A stretch of 64,000 nucleotides of DNA from Bacteroidales bacterium (GCA_017428285.1 JAFRRE010000129.1:1-64000); one strand, 5' to 3'; positions 17,401-25,937 are shown, counted from the first letter of the stretch. A program made the numbers and translations. Notes: generated by a model from the sequence alone, not told the origin.

Positions 17401-19906
17401 CCTCTGAAACATAAGAGTATGGATTGGTGATTATCAGTTGTTGCATGGCTTGTTCCGTCATCATACCCGTATTGGCATCGAGCAAGGACTGGAAAAGATT
17501 CCAGAAAGTATTTCTGTCTTCAATGCTTGGCCATGTTACACCTCGTAGCACATTGACCAAAAACTTGTTCATGGCACTTCGGTAATCGAAATAATGCTTC
17601 AGTCCGTAATAAATGTTTTCTATGTTGGAGGGAGTGCTTCTATTACTTTTATTTATATTATTTTCGAGACAATCCAAAGGAGGTTCGCAGCAATCTCGAA
17701 TGTTTAAGTAAATATAGTACACTGTATCGCACTCACAGCCCGATGATGCCATAAAAGTCGTATCATAAAAGCCCGGTGCAACCCATGGTAAAGTGTGACC
17801 ATGCCATGTATATGGAGCCTCATCTGTACAAATATCTATATCTACGGGCTTTCTGATGGTGTCAATTAAACCCAACTCCAAAGTATAAAGCACATCGTTT
17901 TCACAAACATTATATGTAGTAATACGCCCTATGGTATCGCTTTGCAAATCTATCTCAATTCCATGGAAATTAAACGGACAACTATTATAGCAAAGTAATG
18001 TATCCGTGAAAAACCTATTTTCTGGCTCTTCAATCGTCAAGTTCAGATAGACTACGCTATCACATTCTCCGTTTCTTTCAAAGACTTTTTCATAAATTCC
18101 AGAATACTCGCAACGGATGAGTTCTCCACCAATATCCCAGTAATAATAGTTTCCGTGATTAGGAAGATCGCATCTTGATACCGTTATTGGAGGAAGAGTA
18201 TGTTCGGATATTGCTCCAGAAGTTGTTAACGAAACTTCCAAAATAGCAGTAAGTTCCCCGGTGACATTATTATTAATATCATTATAGAATTGTTGTGTTC
18301 CACTAAAATCCGTCTCATCACGATTTAACGATACATTCACATTATTACCTTCATGTTCATAGGATTGTTTAAAGCCTTCTCTTCGACAAATAGTCTCGGC
18401 TTTTCGTATTGTATCTATGCCTACTACTCGAACAGAGTAATTCAAAAGTTTATCATCTTCTACAATTGGATTTAATCTATAATACCCAGGATGATTATAC
18501 TTTATCGTATAGGTATGTGCTTGAGAATCTTCTTCAATTGATGGATTTTCATTGTATTCAACAGCTATTGTACTATTGTTCCAATATGTTGTTTTAGATT
18601 CATGAAACTCTATTACATCATTAATGTTGGTTACATCATATTGCATTATTGGGTAAGCAATTAAGCAAGCCTGATCTTCATTAAATAATATTTGCGGATT
18701 ATAATATAGTGTTTGCCAACACACCCAATAATAACCATCATCTTCACCTTCATAGCCATAATTAAAATGAAAACAATTCCAAGCATCATATCCGTCACAA
18801 ATAAACGAATGGGATCCTTCTGAATTTGTTCCCCTGTACATTAAAGGCAAACTATGACTTATATACTTCTTTAAAGTATCCTGCCATTGATTATTAGTAA
18901 AGTCTTTTTTGTACAGTCCATAGGCTTTGTGATATCCAAAGTAGTTCTTCAATGCAGATTCTGCAGAAGAGCTGTTAGGACATGATGGTTGTAGTGTAGA
19001 AGCACTGCTTTCTACCCCATATTCCATATCAACAGCCAAACCACAATCAAACATAATTTGGGCAGCACGCTCTTCTTGGTCATTGATATTCCAATCCCCC
19101 CAATAATAATATTTTCTAATGCTATTCAAATTACCACATCCAGGATATACAACACTATTTACTTCTTCGCCAAATAAACTCGTCAAATGCAGACTTGTAA
19201 ACTCATTTGGATAATCTTCATGTACCAAGTGGGTAAAAGCATAATTCATGGCTTGCACATCTGGTTGCTTTCCTAAATAATTAATCAGTTGTCCCAAAGC
19301 AGTAGCCACACATCCAGTTACTGCCCTGTAAGTTTGTCCATTCTTTTCATACCAAGGACAAAAACGGTTGTAATTATTTGCCCAATTTACTGTTGATCCT
19401 TGCCCCCATTGAGTTCGAATTAAAGGTTCGCAAAACTGGGGAAATATCAAATCTCTCGTTTTTTCAGGCATAACGCCATTAATCAAATCCTCCCAGTTCT
19501 GGGTAATCTTATCATCCACATCCCGAACATTGTTCCTCACAATAGAATCAATGGCATACTCATACATCTCAAACCAGAAATTAGCACCTGGGGCTACATT
19601 GTCCTTGTCGAAAGTGCCTTCATCAGAATAGGCTAAAATCGGCTCCATGCGGTTGTCGCTGGCCACTACAATGAAACCGTTTTCGGAGGTGTTATATACA
19701 TACAGGTTGGGATATTGTACGGCATCCACTCGGGTAAGTTGAAGGTCGCTTCTTGGATTACCATCTTTCAGTTTCAAGAAGTTCAAACCTACTTGTCGGG
19801 CGGTCTCTTCCCTAACATTACCATTTTGCGCCAACACGGAACCACAAACAAACAATCCCATGAGAACGGCCATCATTTTCACTATATTTTTTACTCTGTT
19901 ATTCAT
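14468..19906 (-). CDS. C10 (streptopain-like) peptidase fused to adhesin-like C-terminal half, T9SS cargo
   Basis: A protein of about 1812 residues. Signal peptide from MNNRVKNIVKMMAVL to VLAQN; ATG at 19906 chosen because it gives a normal signal peptide (an upstream ATG at 19933 is possible). A Spi-type propeptide and a C10 peptidase domain follow: catalytic Cys in VTGCVATALGQLINYL (near residue 200) and His in GSHSFICDGYD with FHFNYGYEG. After PKD/Ig-like segments, the C-terminal 1050 residues (from DCLENNINKS) resemble large Bacteroidales adhesin-like proteins and end in a T9SS type A sorting domain (GKMAKGVYILRF-like, ending KTQKIVVE). Composition differs along the gene: the peptidase part is A+T-rich (20 of 60 G+C at 18481-18540), the C-terminal part is not (35 of 60 at 16201-16260). 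Last gene of an operon; eight bases separate the upstream stop from the longer start. Confidence 0.88.
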   Translation of the reverse strand: MNNRVKNIVKMMAVLMGLFVCGSVLAQNGNVREETARQVGLNFLKLKDGNPRSDLQLTRVDAVQYPNLYVYNTSENGFIVVASDNRMEPILAYSDEGTFDKDNVAPGANFWFEMYEYAIDSIVRNNVRDVDDKITQNWEDLINGVMPEKTRDLIFPQFCEPLIRTQWGQGSTVNWANNYNRFCPWYEKNGQTYRAVTGCVATALGQLINYLGKQPDVQAMNYAFTHLVHEDYPNEFTSLHLTSLFGEEVNSVVYPGCGNLNSIRKYYYWGDWNINDQEERAAQIMFDCGLAVDMEYGVESSASTLQPSCPNSSSAESALKNYFGYHKAYGLYKKDFTNNQWQDTLKKYISHSLPLMYRGTNSEGSHSFICDGYDAWNCFHFNYGYEGEDDGYYWVCWQTLYYNPQILFNEDQACLIAYPIMQYDVTNINDVIEFHESKTTYWNNSTIAVEYNENPSIEEDSQAHTYTIKYNHPGYYRLNPIVEDDKLLNYSVRVVGIDTIRKAETICRREGFKQSYEHEGNNVNVSLNRDETDFSGTQQFYNDINNNVTGELTAILEVSLTTSGAISEHTLPPITVSRCDLPNHGNYYYWDIGGELIRCEYSGIYEKVFERNGECDSVVYLNLTIEEPENRFFTDTLLCYNSCPFNFHGIEIDLQSDTIGRITTYNVCENDVLYTLELGLIDTIRKPVDIDICTDEAPYTWHGHTLPWVAPGFYDTTFMASSGCECDTVYYIYLNIRDCCEPPLDCLENNINKSNRSTPSNIENIYYGLKHYFDYRSAMNKFLVNVLRGVTWPSIEDRNTFWNLFQSLLDANTGMMTEQAMQQLIITNPYSYVSEDYITNLVERYNRSVMYWNEGQYSVWYLPQGYNPDSFIEYDTAAMNKAYEAYDYAIAHGFNDVKAMYDNAYELLAAEVDNIQSSVCAKVTVQFNQKMTMTREAFNGTLQIFNGHESIPMQDIMVDFRIEDQQGNDCTNLFQINTLSLDQITSISGNGSLAAQTNGTALVQFIPTKNAAPTQPVVYSFGGSFSFIDPFTGEGLTYPLYPVDITVNPSPDLYVDYFMQRDILGDDALTEDVVEPTVPAELGVIIHNQGAGEAKNVTLETAEPQIIDNDRGLAIDFAMYGASFNGSPRQLGLMEIPFGNIGSGQTAVGEWLFTSSLLGHFVSYEAHVIHNSSYGNSDLSLVSHLDIHELIHPIYAYGNLDDGINDFLVNDNPDAYDTPDSIYFSHGGRTSVGVVDDISFDHLVSPSDTIVTLTVEPSRVGWNYGVTDDPGMNQYNIVSCIRNNDNQVIPLNNVWLTFVTIPDGGDPVYENKLHIVDTIPVQQTTTYTLVFSKKPSNLRIFHGNEDEYWSNAANWEGSIIPQADDEVLINGICELDEDAEVFSLTVAENKALTIPDGRILTVSGTLTNSDVSGLVIEDGGQLMHGNFGAQGTVQKNILPYTNDNNGWYLIASPLAGFTSPASVVNMLSNEYDLYYFDQSHELEWINYEGDDGNYDLVPGKGYLYANSEDIVLEFPGELRSGVSTLTVPLYYEEGAEFLGFNLVGNPFVYNVSTYATNNVAEGCFRMNETKDDLIVSEISEDNPLHPAEGFFVKATDDGAYITFNPQMTNMPPKGSIRVELSENNLLIDRLIVKTHEGHSLEKFNLNETRSKVYAQGKHRECAIVPCSGNEQPINFKAAKNGQYTINVNSDGLEFNYLHLIDNLTGNDVDLLVEPSYTFEAKTSDYASRFKLVFSVCGDADNDAPFAFISNGNIVIIGAEAGSVLQIVDVMGRVLVSRGGHIQSIPTSGMAKGVYILRFVNGNNVKTQKIVVE

Positions 19907-19941
19907 GACTTTAGCATTTAAGTTGTTACACATTCTTTGGA

Positions 19942-22900
19942 TTATCTGTTGTTAGTTGGATTTTTCAGAGGAAGATTAGGTGTGGTCCCATTACCATTAC
20001 CATTGCTATCACAATTATCAATAGCATCCTTTGTATCTGTAAGACAGGGGTCAAAATTACAATCATCATTATGAACAATGATTATCTGCGGCGAAGAAGA
20101 TGATGAAGATGCCGTTCCACCGCCACCAGAACCGCCTCCACCACTGGCAGCAGGTGCGCCAGGAGTAGGGGTATATGGAACCGCCTCACATGCATAACCA
20201 CCTATAATGCGCCACACATTGGCCCAGAACCAATTCTGTTTGTCACCACAGGTATAACACTGTTTGGTCTGTGTCAATGCTGAATATGGACATTCCGTTT
20301 CTTCCCTGCTTCCACCTCTACCTAATGCTTCCGAAACTGCCTGCGAACGCTGCCGTGTTCTCCTCGTCATACTGCAAGGAATCACTACGGAGGATTGTGC
20401 ATGAAGTGTGTCAATCTCCGTTATCAATGGGGTGAAATCATACAGCGGATGACCTGTCGGCGGATAAAGGGTGGCATCGTAAGTATCCACAAGGCCGTAA
20501 TTGGTAATGATGTAATCGAACACATAACTCTCGCCTTCTTCCAGTTCGGGGAAGGTCTGTGGCATGTCAATCACCACCACGGGAACGGGAACATTGGTCT
20601 CGTAGTCCACAACAAGTTCAAAGGTGTATTCATCCTCAATCTCCGTTGGCACCACATTCCAAGAATAGCTGATGGCCTGATATTGCAGATAGATGTTCTG
20701 CGTGTTGGTTTGGCCGCCCTCAATCTGTATCGTTGCTTGATATTCGGCATGATGCGGCGCGGTAATGCTCATCCTGTAATAGCCTTCGGGAATGTCCTCC
20801 ACCGTAAACGTGCCGTCGCTGTCCGTCAAGCCTATAGCCACGGTCTGCAAAGAATAGTAGCCTTTTACGGTCACCGTGGCACCCGAAAGATGCTCGCCGT
20901 TGCCGTTGTAGGTGTAGTCGTCGGTCACGTCCACCAAGAGCATACCCGTAGAGTCGGAAACGGCAGTGATGGTGTAAGGTAACGACAAGCCGTCACCTCG
21001 CTCGCAGTTGATGGCGATGTTGCCCGAGTATTGCACCAAGGACGTGTTTTCATTGGCGGACAACCGCAGCGAGAAATAAGCCGAATCGTGGACGGCAATA
21101 GATGGCAGAGTGTCATTCCCCACCACCGACAGCCAATCCACAAATGGAAGGTCCAAATAAACGCTTCCCGTCGGGCCAGTGCCATTGTTGTATAGCATCA
21201 CATCCACAATCTTGCTGTTACCCTTGGTCATGGTGGTGGTGATATTGTTGGGTGCAGCATACAAGATGCCTCTCGGCTCCGCGCAATAGTACCAAGCACT
21301 AAAGTTCATGGAAGCACCTTCGGCACTTGACGCCACAAGTCTCACCTCCTCATAGTTGTTGCCGGAAGTCAAGGCCGAGCCTGTGACGCTGTATTCCAAC
21401 ACACCCTCTTCCATCCCCTGCAAACTCAAAGGCTGGAAAGTGAATGAGCAGCCCTCGGGCAAGTTGGTGGCAGTCACTTGGATGTTGGTCAGCGGAATTT
21501 GGCTTCGGTTCCTAATCACAACGCTTCCCGTAGTGGTCTCGTTTTGCACCACATCCCAAAGAATCCAGCCGTTGGTGACGAGGTTCATGCCAGGGATGTT
21601 GAAGTCATCGTGAACAGCGGTGCTGTTATGCCCCACCCTACCCGAATTGATGGTGTAATACCCCGACTCGGAATAGGCCGGCACGAAATCCACGGAGAAA
21701 TGGCCATCGTTGCCAGTCGTGGCAAACAGCGAGCGCGTTGTACCCATCACCATCACTTTCACCTCCACCTCGGCTCCAGCCATAGGGTTGTTGTTAACGT
21801 CCGTCACCGTTCCATAAATCGGGATGGTGGAGTTCATCTCAAAAATGTCTTGCGTAACGTATGTATTGAATACGAACATGTCTGCAAGGCTTCCCGTAAG
21901 TTGCACCGTTTGGGTGAGCGTTCCCGTAGTAATGACCAAGTTGGCGGTGTAGTTGTATTGTACCGCTGTCGGGCTGAAAGTCACCATCAGCGAGCCGCCC
22001 GTAAGACCATTCCAGTTGGAGCCTTGCTCGAAGGAGAACATAGAGGCATCTTCGCCGGTAATCTGCAAAGTGATGGCATCGTCCAAAGCATTGCCGCTGA
22101 CAAACATATTCATGGAAACGCTATCGTTCAGCACCACTTCACCAAAAGCGAGGCTGTTCGTGCTGACATTCATTGACGGCGATATGTTCAAGGAGAAACT
22201 TCTAACGCTGCTTGTCGATGAAAAACAAGTATTGACCGCCTCAACATACCAATTATAGGTTTGGTGGTTCTGCAACGAGGAAACATAACAACTCCTATTA
22301 TATATATTGCCCGCAAAAGGCACGCTCGGAGTAGGGTCGTTGGCATTCCACAAGTACAGATTATAGTATTCCGCCCCTGAAACCGCATCCCAAGAGAAGG
22401 TTATCGGCAGCGATGTGAATGGGTAGTTGTTAGTGGGGGTCATACCGGCAAACTCGCCCAAAGGCGTATTGAAGAACTCCAACGACAAAGCGTAAATGCT
22501 ATCGCAGCCATGGACAGTTTGCAGCGAGTCGTAATAGATGCCGCTTTCAGTATAAGTGTATCCGTGCCAATAAAAAGGAGTCATTTCACAAAGCGTGGTG
22601 TCTTCCTCGAAATAATAGGTGGAATGAACCGTGAGAGCGAGATTGACGATGCTGTCGTAGTTGAAAGCAGGGTGAAACACCATGGAATAATTACCTAACC
22701 CCATTTCGGGTTGTATGATCTCAAAGCCGTTTTCAAGATAATCTTCTCCGTAACAGATTTCAGCATAGATAGTGGTATCAAGGACGATAATCTCCACGAA
22801 ATTGGCCACAAAAGTAGAGTCATCTGTCACGGTGAAGCTATAAGTTGTGCTATCAGAAACAATGTTTCCCTCATTTGACCAATTCTCAAAGACATAGCCT

Positions 22901-23889
22901 TGGTTGGCCGTGGCTGCAAGCATACAAGTATCGCCTAATTCATACCACCCCTGCCCGCTCAACGTACCTGCTCCTGTTGGATTGGCTATCGTTATGATAA
23001 TGTGTCCATCGGTCATGTGTTTTTCAAAAGTATAGCTTTGTGTTGTGGTAAGTGCCTCACTCTCAAGCAAAATATAAACAGTGTGTTCACCTTCTCCAAG
23101 CAAAAGAGTGTTCAACTGAATCATTCCCGTCCCAAACGGTCCAGATTGTTCATGCTCAAAGTCCTCGTCGAACCAGCAATGATAGGTCACGTTTTCGGGA
23201 TTTGCTGGATTGATTTGTTCAGGCATCTTGTAGAACATATAACTTCGTGTGGAGGTCAACCCTTCGCCCTCCAATGCCACATACAAGAGGTGAATACCGC
23301 TTTCAAGACCTTCAGCATCCAACAGGAACTGTCCAGTTCCGAACGGTCCAGTCTGCTTGTGTTCAAAATCCTCGTCGAACCAACAATGATAGGTTACATT
23401 TTCGGGATCAACCGAATTGATTTGTTCGGGCATTTTGTAGAACATATAACTTCGCGTGGAACTCAATCCATCGCACTCCAATGCCACATACAAGAGGTGA
23501 ATACCGCTTTCAAGACCTTCAGCATCCAACAGGAACTGTCCAGTTCCGAATGGTCCTGTCTGCTCGTGCTCGAAATCCTCGTCGAACCAGCAATGATAGG
23601 TCACGTTTTCGGGATTCACCGGATTGATTTGCTCGGGTATCTTGTAGAACAAGTAGTTTCGCGCTGCGCACCACATTCCCGTTGTGTCTTTAACTTGTAT
23701 GAACAATACATGAATGCCGTCTGAGAGCGAAGCGCCATCAAGCTCCATTTGCGCCGTGTTGCTGTTGAAATTCACCGTCACAGTCTGCGGTGGTTCTTGA
23801 TCAAACCAATACTGGCATTGATATAGCGACTGCGACTTCACTATCAAGCACTGCAACAGGCAGATGATTATAAAAAGTCGTCGTTTCAT
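19942..23889 (-). CDS. Large secreted adhesin-like protein without sorting domain
   Basis: A 1315-residue exported protein (signal peptide MKRRLFIIICLLQCLIVKSQ). The N-terminus has about three tandem copies of a 69-residue unit (ENVTYHCWFDEDFEHEQTG). Next come an InlB-B-like repeat (ANPTGAGTLSGQGWYELGD, ending VANF), a fibronectin-like domain, and carboxypeptidase-regulatory-like modules (VTDVNNNPMAGAEVEV; DSDGTFTVEDIPEGYYRM). It ends in a Gly/Ser-rich, low-complexity tail (SGGGGSGGGG) and has no T9SS sorting domain, unusual for a protein this size and type. The order of its modules suggests it is the N-terminal half of an adhesin whose C-terminal half lies in the next gene. Middle gene of the 24937-14468 operon. 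Confidence 0.8.
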   Translation of the reverse strand: MKRRLFIIICLLQCLIVKSQSLYQCQYWFDQEPPQTVTVNFNSNTAQMELDGASLSDGIHVLFIQVKDTTGMWCAARNYLFYKIPEQINPVNPENVTYHCWFDEDFEHEQTGPFGTGQFLLDAEGLESGIHLLYVALECDGLSSTRSYMFYKMPEQINSVDPENVTYHCWFDEDFEHKQTGPFGTGQFLLDAEGLESGIHLLYVALEGEGLTSTRSYMFYKMPEQINPANPENVTYHCWFDEDFEHEQSGPFGTGMIQLNTLLLGEGEHTVYILLESEALTTTQSYTFEKHMTDGHIIITIANPTGAGTLSGQGWYELGDTCMLAATANQGYVFENWSNEGNIVSDSTTYSFTVTDDSTFVANFVEIIVLDTTIYAEICYGEDYLENGFEIIQPEMGLGNYSMVFHPAFNYDSIVNLALTVHSTYYFEEDTTLCEMTPFYWHGYTYTESGIYYDSLQTVHGCDSIYALSLEFFNTPLGEFAGMTPTNNYPFTSLPITFSWDAVSGAEYYNLYLWNANDPTPSVPFAGNIYNRSCYVSSLQNHQTYNWYVEAVNTCFSSTSSVRSFSLNISPSMNVSTNSLAFGEVVLNDSVSMNMFVSGNALDDAITLQITGEDASMFSFEQGSNWNGLTGGSLMVTFSPTAVQYNYTANLVITTGTLTQTVQLTGSLADMFVFNTYVTQDIFEMNSTIPIYGTVTDVNNNPMAGAEVEVKVMVMGTTRSLFATTGNDGHFSVDFVPAYSESGYYTINSGRVGHNSTAVHDDFNIPGMNLVTNGWILWDVVQNETTTGSVVIRNRSQIPLTNIQVTATNLPEGCSFTFQPLSLQGMEEGVLEYSVTGSALTSGNNYEEVRLVASSAEGASMNFSAWYYCAEPRGILYAAPNNITTTMTKGNSKIVDVMLYNNGTGPTGSVYLDLPFVDWLSVVGNDTLPSIAVHDSAYFSLRLSANENTSLVQYSGNIAINCERGDGLSLPYTITAVSDSTGMLLVDVTDDYTYNGNGEHLSGATVTVKGYYSLQTVAIGLTDSDGTFTVEDIPEGYYRMSITAPHHAEYQATIQIEGGQTNTQNIYLQYQAISYSWNVVPTEIEDEYTFELVVDYETNVPVPVVVIDMPQTFPELEEGESYVFDYIITNYGLVDTYDATLYPPTGHPLYDFTPLITEIDTLHAQSSVVIPCSMTRRTRQRSQAVSEALGRGGSREETECPYSALTQTKQCYTCGDKQNWFWANVWRIIGGYACEAVPYTPTPGAPAASGGGGSGGGGTASSSSSSPQIIIVHNDDCNFDPCLTDTKDAIDNCDSNGNGNGTTPNLPLKNPTNNR
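23020..23660. repeat. 207-bp tandem repeats, about three copies
   Basis: The segment GATAGGTCACGTTTTCGGG recurs at about 23181, 23388 (two substitutions) and 23595, exactly 207 bases apart, corresponding to 69-residue protein repeats. Near-identity between copies suggests recent expansion or homogenisation. Confidence 0.85.
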
Positions 23890-23908
23890 CGGTCCAAAAT
23901 TTAAGGCA

Positions 23909-24937
23909 TTAATCTTCCGGACCGATTAGCTCCATCTCCACATTCAATTTCTTGTTCTCATCCGTTTGCCCCGCCACATTGCAATTCTTCAGTATCATAT
24001 AGGAAGGTCGTGTTTTATACGGTGTGATGCCCCCATAAATGCCCACTTCCGTACCATCGTGGCCTAAGAAACTTGTGGCCACATCGTTTTTCAATTGATA
24101 GATGTTATCGTATGAGATGGTTCCGTCAAAAGTCTCAAACACATCTGAATAGTTGTTCACTTCCATATTGCTTGTGTTCAATTGGTCTTCAAACAATGAT
24201 GTTTCGCCTGTTTTTATATTGATGCAGTTGAAAAAAGTGTTATTTGAAACATTATGTCCTGAAACTGTAGAGATAATACTGTTATAGGCAACTATATTGT
24301 TGATGGGCAATCCATCATCAAACACTATCACTGAATTGTAGATGTTGGTGGGATTGTATATGTCATTGTGAAAATATGAAGTAAATCTTACGACACTGTT
24401 AGTAATGGATGTGCAATGATGACGATATAAATTATAATTACTGATGATACAATTATTGAATTGACAAGACATTTGAGTATAACCTCCACCATTTATTATT
24501 CCATTAATGTTACATTTTACAAATTTAAAATAACTAAATGAACACCAGTTATTTGAAATACCAATAGTTCCATTAAAACATATACCTTCAAAAGTAATAT
24601 TATTGGTTCTTAAGCCAATATCACTTGAAATAATTGTAGGCAATACATTTATAACGGTATCCAACACACACCCAGCCCCACGAATGGAGATGGATTTACT
24701 AATGTTTATACCATCGAAAGTACCGCTCGAAAGCGTAATAACATCACCATCAGCGGCAGCATTGTAAGCAGAGGAAAAAGCATTTTGGCCATAAAACACA
24801 CCAGTAATGGTGTCATTGTGTTGTAAAGTGGCCACTTGGTTTTGTGCAAGTGCATTCTTCATCCCCACCACACTCAGCAGCAGGACAAATAGGGCGGCAC
24901 TCAAAGCCTTTTCGAATTGTAAAGATTTTGCTTTCAT
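23909..24937 (-). CDS. Secreted parallel beta-helix-like protein
   Basis: A 342-residue exported protein. The N-terminal signal peptide ends near MKNALAQNQ. The body is a run of short Asn/Ser/Ile-rich strands (GDVITLSSGTFDGINISKSI, NITFEGICFNGTIGISNN, CQFNNCIISNYNLY) typical of right-handed beta-helix (pectin-lyase-like) surface proteins; no catalytic residues were recognised. No T9SS sorting domain is evident. The gene is very A+T-rich (13 of 60 G+C at 24481-24540), unlike its downstream neighbour, suggesting transfer. It is the first gene of the operon (19 bases before the next gene) and lies behind the structured leader at 25005-25156. Confidence 0.75.
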   Translation of the reverse strand: MKAKSLQFEKALSAALFVLLLSVVGMKNALAQNQVATLQHNDTITGVFYGQNAFSSAYNAAADGDVITLSSGTFDGINISKSISIRGAGCVLDTVINVLPTIISSDIGLRTNNITFEGICFNGTIGISNNWCSFSYFKFVKCNINGIINGGGYTQMSCQFNNCIISNYNLYRHHCTSITNSVVRFTSYFHNDIYNPTNIYNSVIVFDDGLPINNIVAYNSIISTVSGHNVSNNTFFNCINIKTGETSLFEDQLNTSNMEVNNYSDVFETFDGTISYDNIYQLKNDVATSFLGHDGTEVGIYGGITPYKTRPSYMILKNCNVAGQTDENKKLNVEMELIGPED

Positions 24938-25004
24938 TTGTTTAAGTATTTAATGAATTAATAATAGTGTTTTCTATTTTTTATCCTTTTCCCGAGCGGG
25001 CAAT

Positions 25005-25054
25005 AAAAAAAACGAAGGCTTTACTTTTATATTAATTGGTATCGGAGGCCTTCG
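25005..25054 (-). terminator. Intrinsic terminator / attenuator hairpin
   Basis: On the minus strand CGAAGGC (25054-25048) can pair with GCCTTCG (25019-25013), immediately followed by eight T (25012-25005). The 5' arm is also the 3' arm of the larger hairpin (CTTCGAC/GTCGAAG), so the two structures exclude each other, as in attenuators. It lies 68 bases before the beta-helix gene start at 24937. Confidence 0.65.
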
Positions 25055-25156
25055 ACTGCCTATGCATCACAATTAATTCAGTAAAGCCCACGTGAAAACA
25101 CGTGAGCATTGGCTTTACTGCCTGCGATGCATTGGAAGTGTCGAAGTTTCCGATAC
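25039..25156 (-). ncRNA. Long structured leader RNA S1 (candidate new family)
   Basis: A 118-base imperfect hairpin with nested perfect arms (plus-strand coordinates): GTATCGG 25039-25045 with CCGATAC 25150-25156; CTTCGAC 25050-25056 with GTCGAAG 25140-25146; ATGCATC 25062-25068 with GATGCAT 25126-25132; CAGTAAAGCC 25079-25088 with GGCTTTACTG 25111-25120; and a CACGTG/CACGTG terminal stem with an AAAA loop. A six-base bulge (AGCATT on plus, AATGCT on minus) separates the last two stems. The T-tract on the minus side argues for minus-strand transcription. The core is shared with 55276-55425. Confidence 0.7.
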
Positions 25157-25256
25157 ACAAGCGCTTAAGCTAACGCTATTTTATTTTATGTCTCGTAGAG
25201 AGTTATTATCCCATTCAATTATATTTGGTTAAACTTTTGTTTCGTTAATGTGGGGG

Positions 25257-25264
25257 CAAATATA
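25257..25264 (-). promoter_or_regulatory. Putative -7 box TATATTTG for the 24937-14468 operon
   Basis: Exact TAnnTTTG match on the minus strand. Transcription from here would give a leader of about 310 bases containing S1 and its terminator hairpin. Confidence 0.55.
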
Positions 25265-25306
25265 ATGATTTTGTGGTTGCATCAGTTTCCTTTTGGAAAT
25301 TATTGT

Positions 25307-25314
25307 TATTTTTG
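25307..25314 (+). promoter_or_regulatory. Putative -7 box TATTTTTG for the first toxin-antitoxin module
   Basis: TAnnTTTG match 24 bases before the antitoxin ATG at 25338. Confidence 0.55.
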
Positions 25315-25337
25315 CAGGCGAAACAAAAAAAAACAAG

Positions 25338-25592
25338 ATGATGACAGCGGTACAGATAAATGCGGAATTGTTTCGCACTATGAGCGAAATTGCCGACGAT
25401 GAAGGACTGATGATGAAACTCTTGAAATACGCCAAGAAATTGGCCGCCACCAAAGAAGATGAGACTTTGGTGTCGAAAGAAGAATTCATGGCCAGCCTTG
25501 ACCGTGGGGAGGAAGAGTACAAGCAGGGACAATGCGTCCGCTTGTTGCCTGGAGAATCAGTATCAGATATGCTAAGGAGGAGCGGATACTGA
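25338..25592 (+). CDS. Antitoxin of Txe/RelE-type module (copy 1)
   Basis: An 84-residue acidic helical protein (TAVQINAELFRTMSEIADDE, then TLVSKEEFMASLDRGEEEY). It is clearly paralogous to the protein at 27137-27391 (shared TAVQ, LLKYAKKLAATKEDETLVSKEEF versus VAKYLRKLVREKEDPTLMSKEEF patterns), and each precedes a RelE/YoeB-like toxin. It presumably binds and neutralises the toxin and represses its own promoter. I chose the ATG at 25338 (a second ATG follows at 25341); the frame extends further upstream, but the promoter-like box lies within that extension. The stop overlaps the toxin start by one base (TGATG). Confidence 0.85.
   Translation: MMTAVQINAELFRTMSEIADDEGLMMKLLKYAKKLAATKEDETLVSKEEFMASLDRGEEEYKQGQCVRLLPGESVSDMLRRSGY
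25574..25580 (+). promoter_or_regulatory. Strong Shine-Dalgarno AAGGAGG before toxin 1
   Basis: An exact AAGGAGG lies 11 bases before the toxin ATG at 25592, inside the antitoxin coding sequence. Such sites are uncommon in this window, and it fixes the toxin start. Confidence 0.6.
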
Positions 25593-25864
25593 TGTATAGC
25601 ATTGATTTCACCACCGAAGCACTCGAAGGTTTGGCAAAACTGGAAAAGAGCGAGCCTAAAGTCTTTGCCAAAGCCGTGCGTTTCATTGATGAACTAAAAG
25701 AGCATCCCAAGACAGGCCTGGGACATCCTGAACCGCTAAAAGGCAAGCCTGAAGGACGATGGAGCCGCGAGATCACAAAGAAGCACCGCCTCGTCTATCG
25801 TATTTTTGAAGAAGATATCCTTGTCCTTGTGCTCAGGAGTTACGGGCATTACGAGGACAAATAA
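25592..25864 (+). CDS. Txe/YoeB-family (RelE superfamily) toxin, copy 1
   Basis: A 90-residue protein with the Txe/YoeB pattern: IDFTTEALEGLAKLEKSEPKVF..., then GLGHPEPLKGKPEGRWSREI, KKHRLVYRIFEED and a C-terminal LRSYGHYED. In YoeB-type ribosome-dependent mRNA interferases the RLVYRI region and the terminal HY dipeptide form the active site; both are present here. It overlaps its antitoxin by one base, giving coupled translation. A second copy lies at 27394-27666 with about 50% visible identity. Confidence 0.9.
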   Translation: MYSIDFTTEALEGLAKLEKSEPKVFAKAVRFIDELKEHPKTGLGHPEPLKGKPEGRWSREITKKHRLVYRIFEEDILVLVLRSYGHYEDK

Positions 25865-25937
25865 GCGTTTTGTATCACTGCGAAACCTCATTCCACGAAA
25901 TCGAAGATTAACTACGTTAAAGTAAACAACGTATCAC

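Larger units (their letters stand above)
24938..25337. other. Divergent intergenic region with structured leader
   Basis: This 400-base gap between divergent genes holds no gene. It contains a small hairpin (CCCGAGCGGG, 24991-25000), a minus-strand terminator-like hairpin with an eight-T tract (25005-25054), a 118-base hairpin (25039-25156) and opposing promoter-like boxes at 25257-25264 and 25307-25314. Confidence 0.8.

Noticed and set aside
25039..25156. Retron msd-like or attC-like hairpin
   Set aside because: A long hairpin fits in shape, but no reverse transcriptase or integrase gene is nearby and the conserved core and T-tract fit a leader RNA better.
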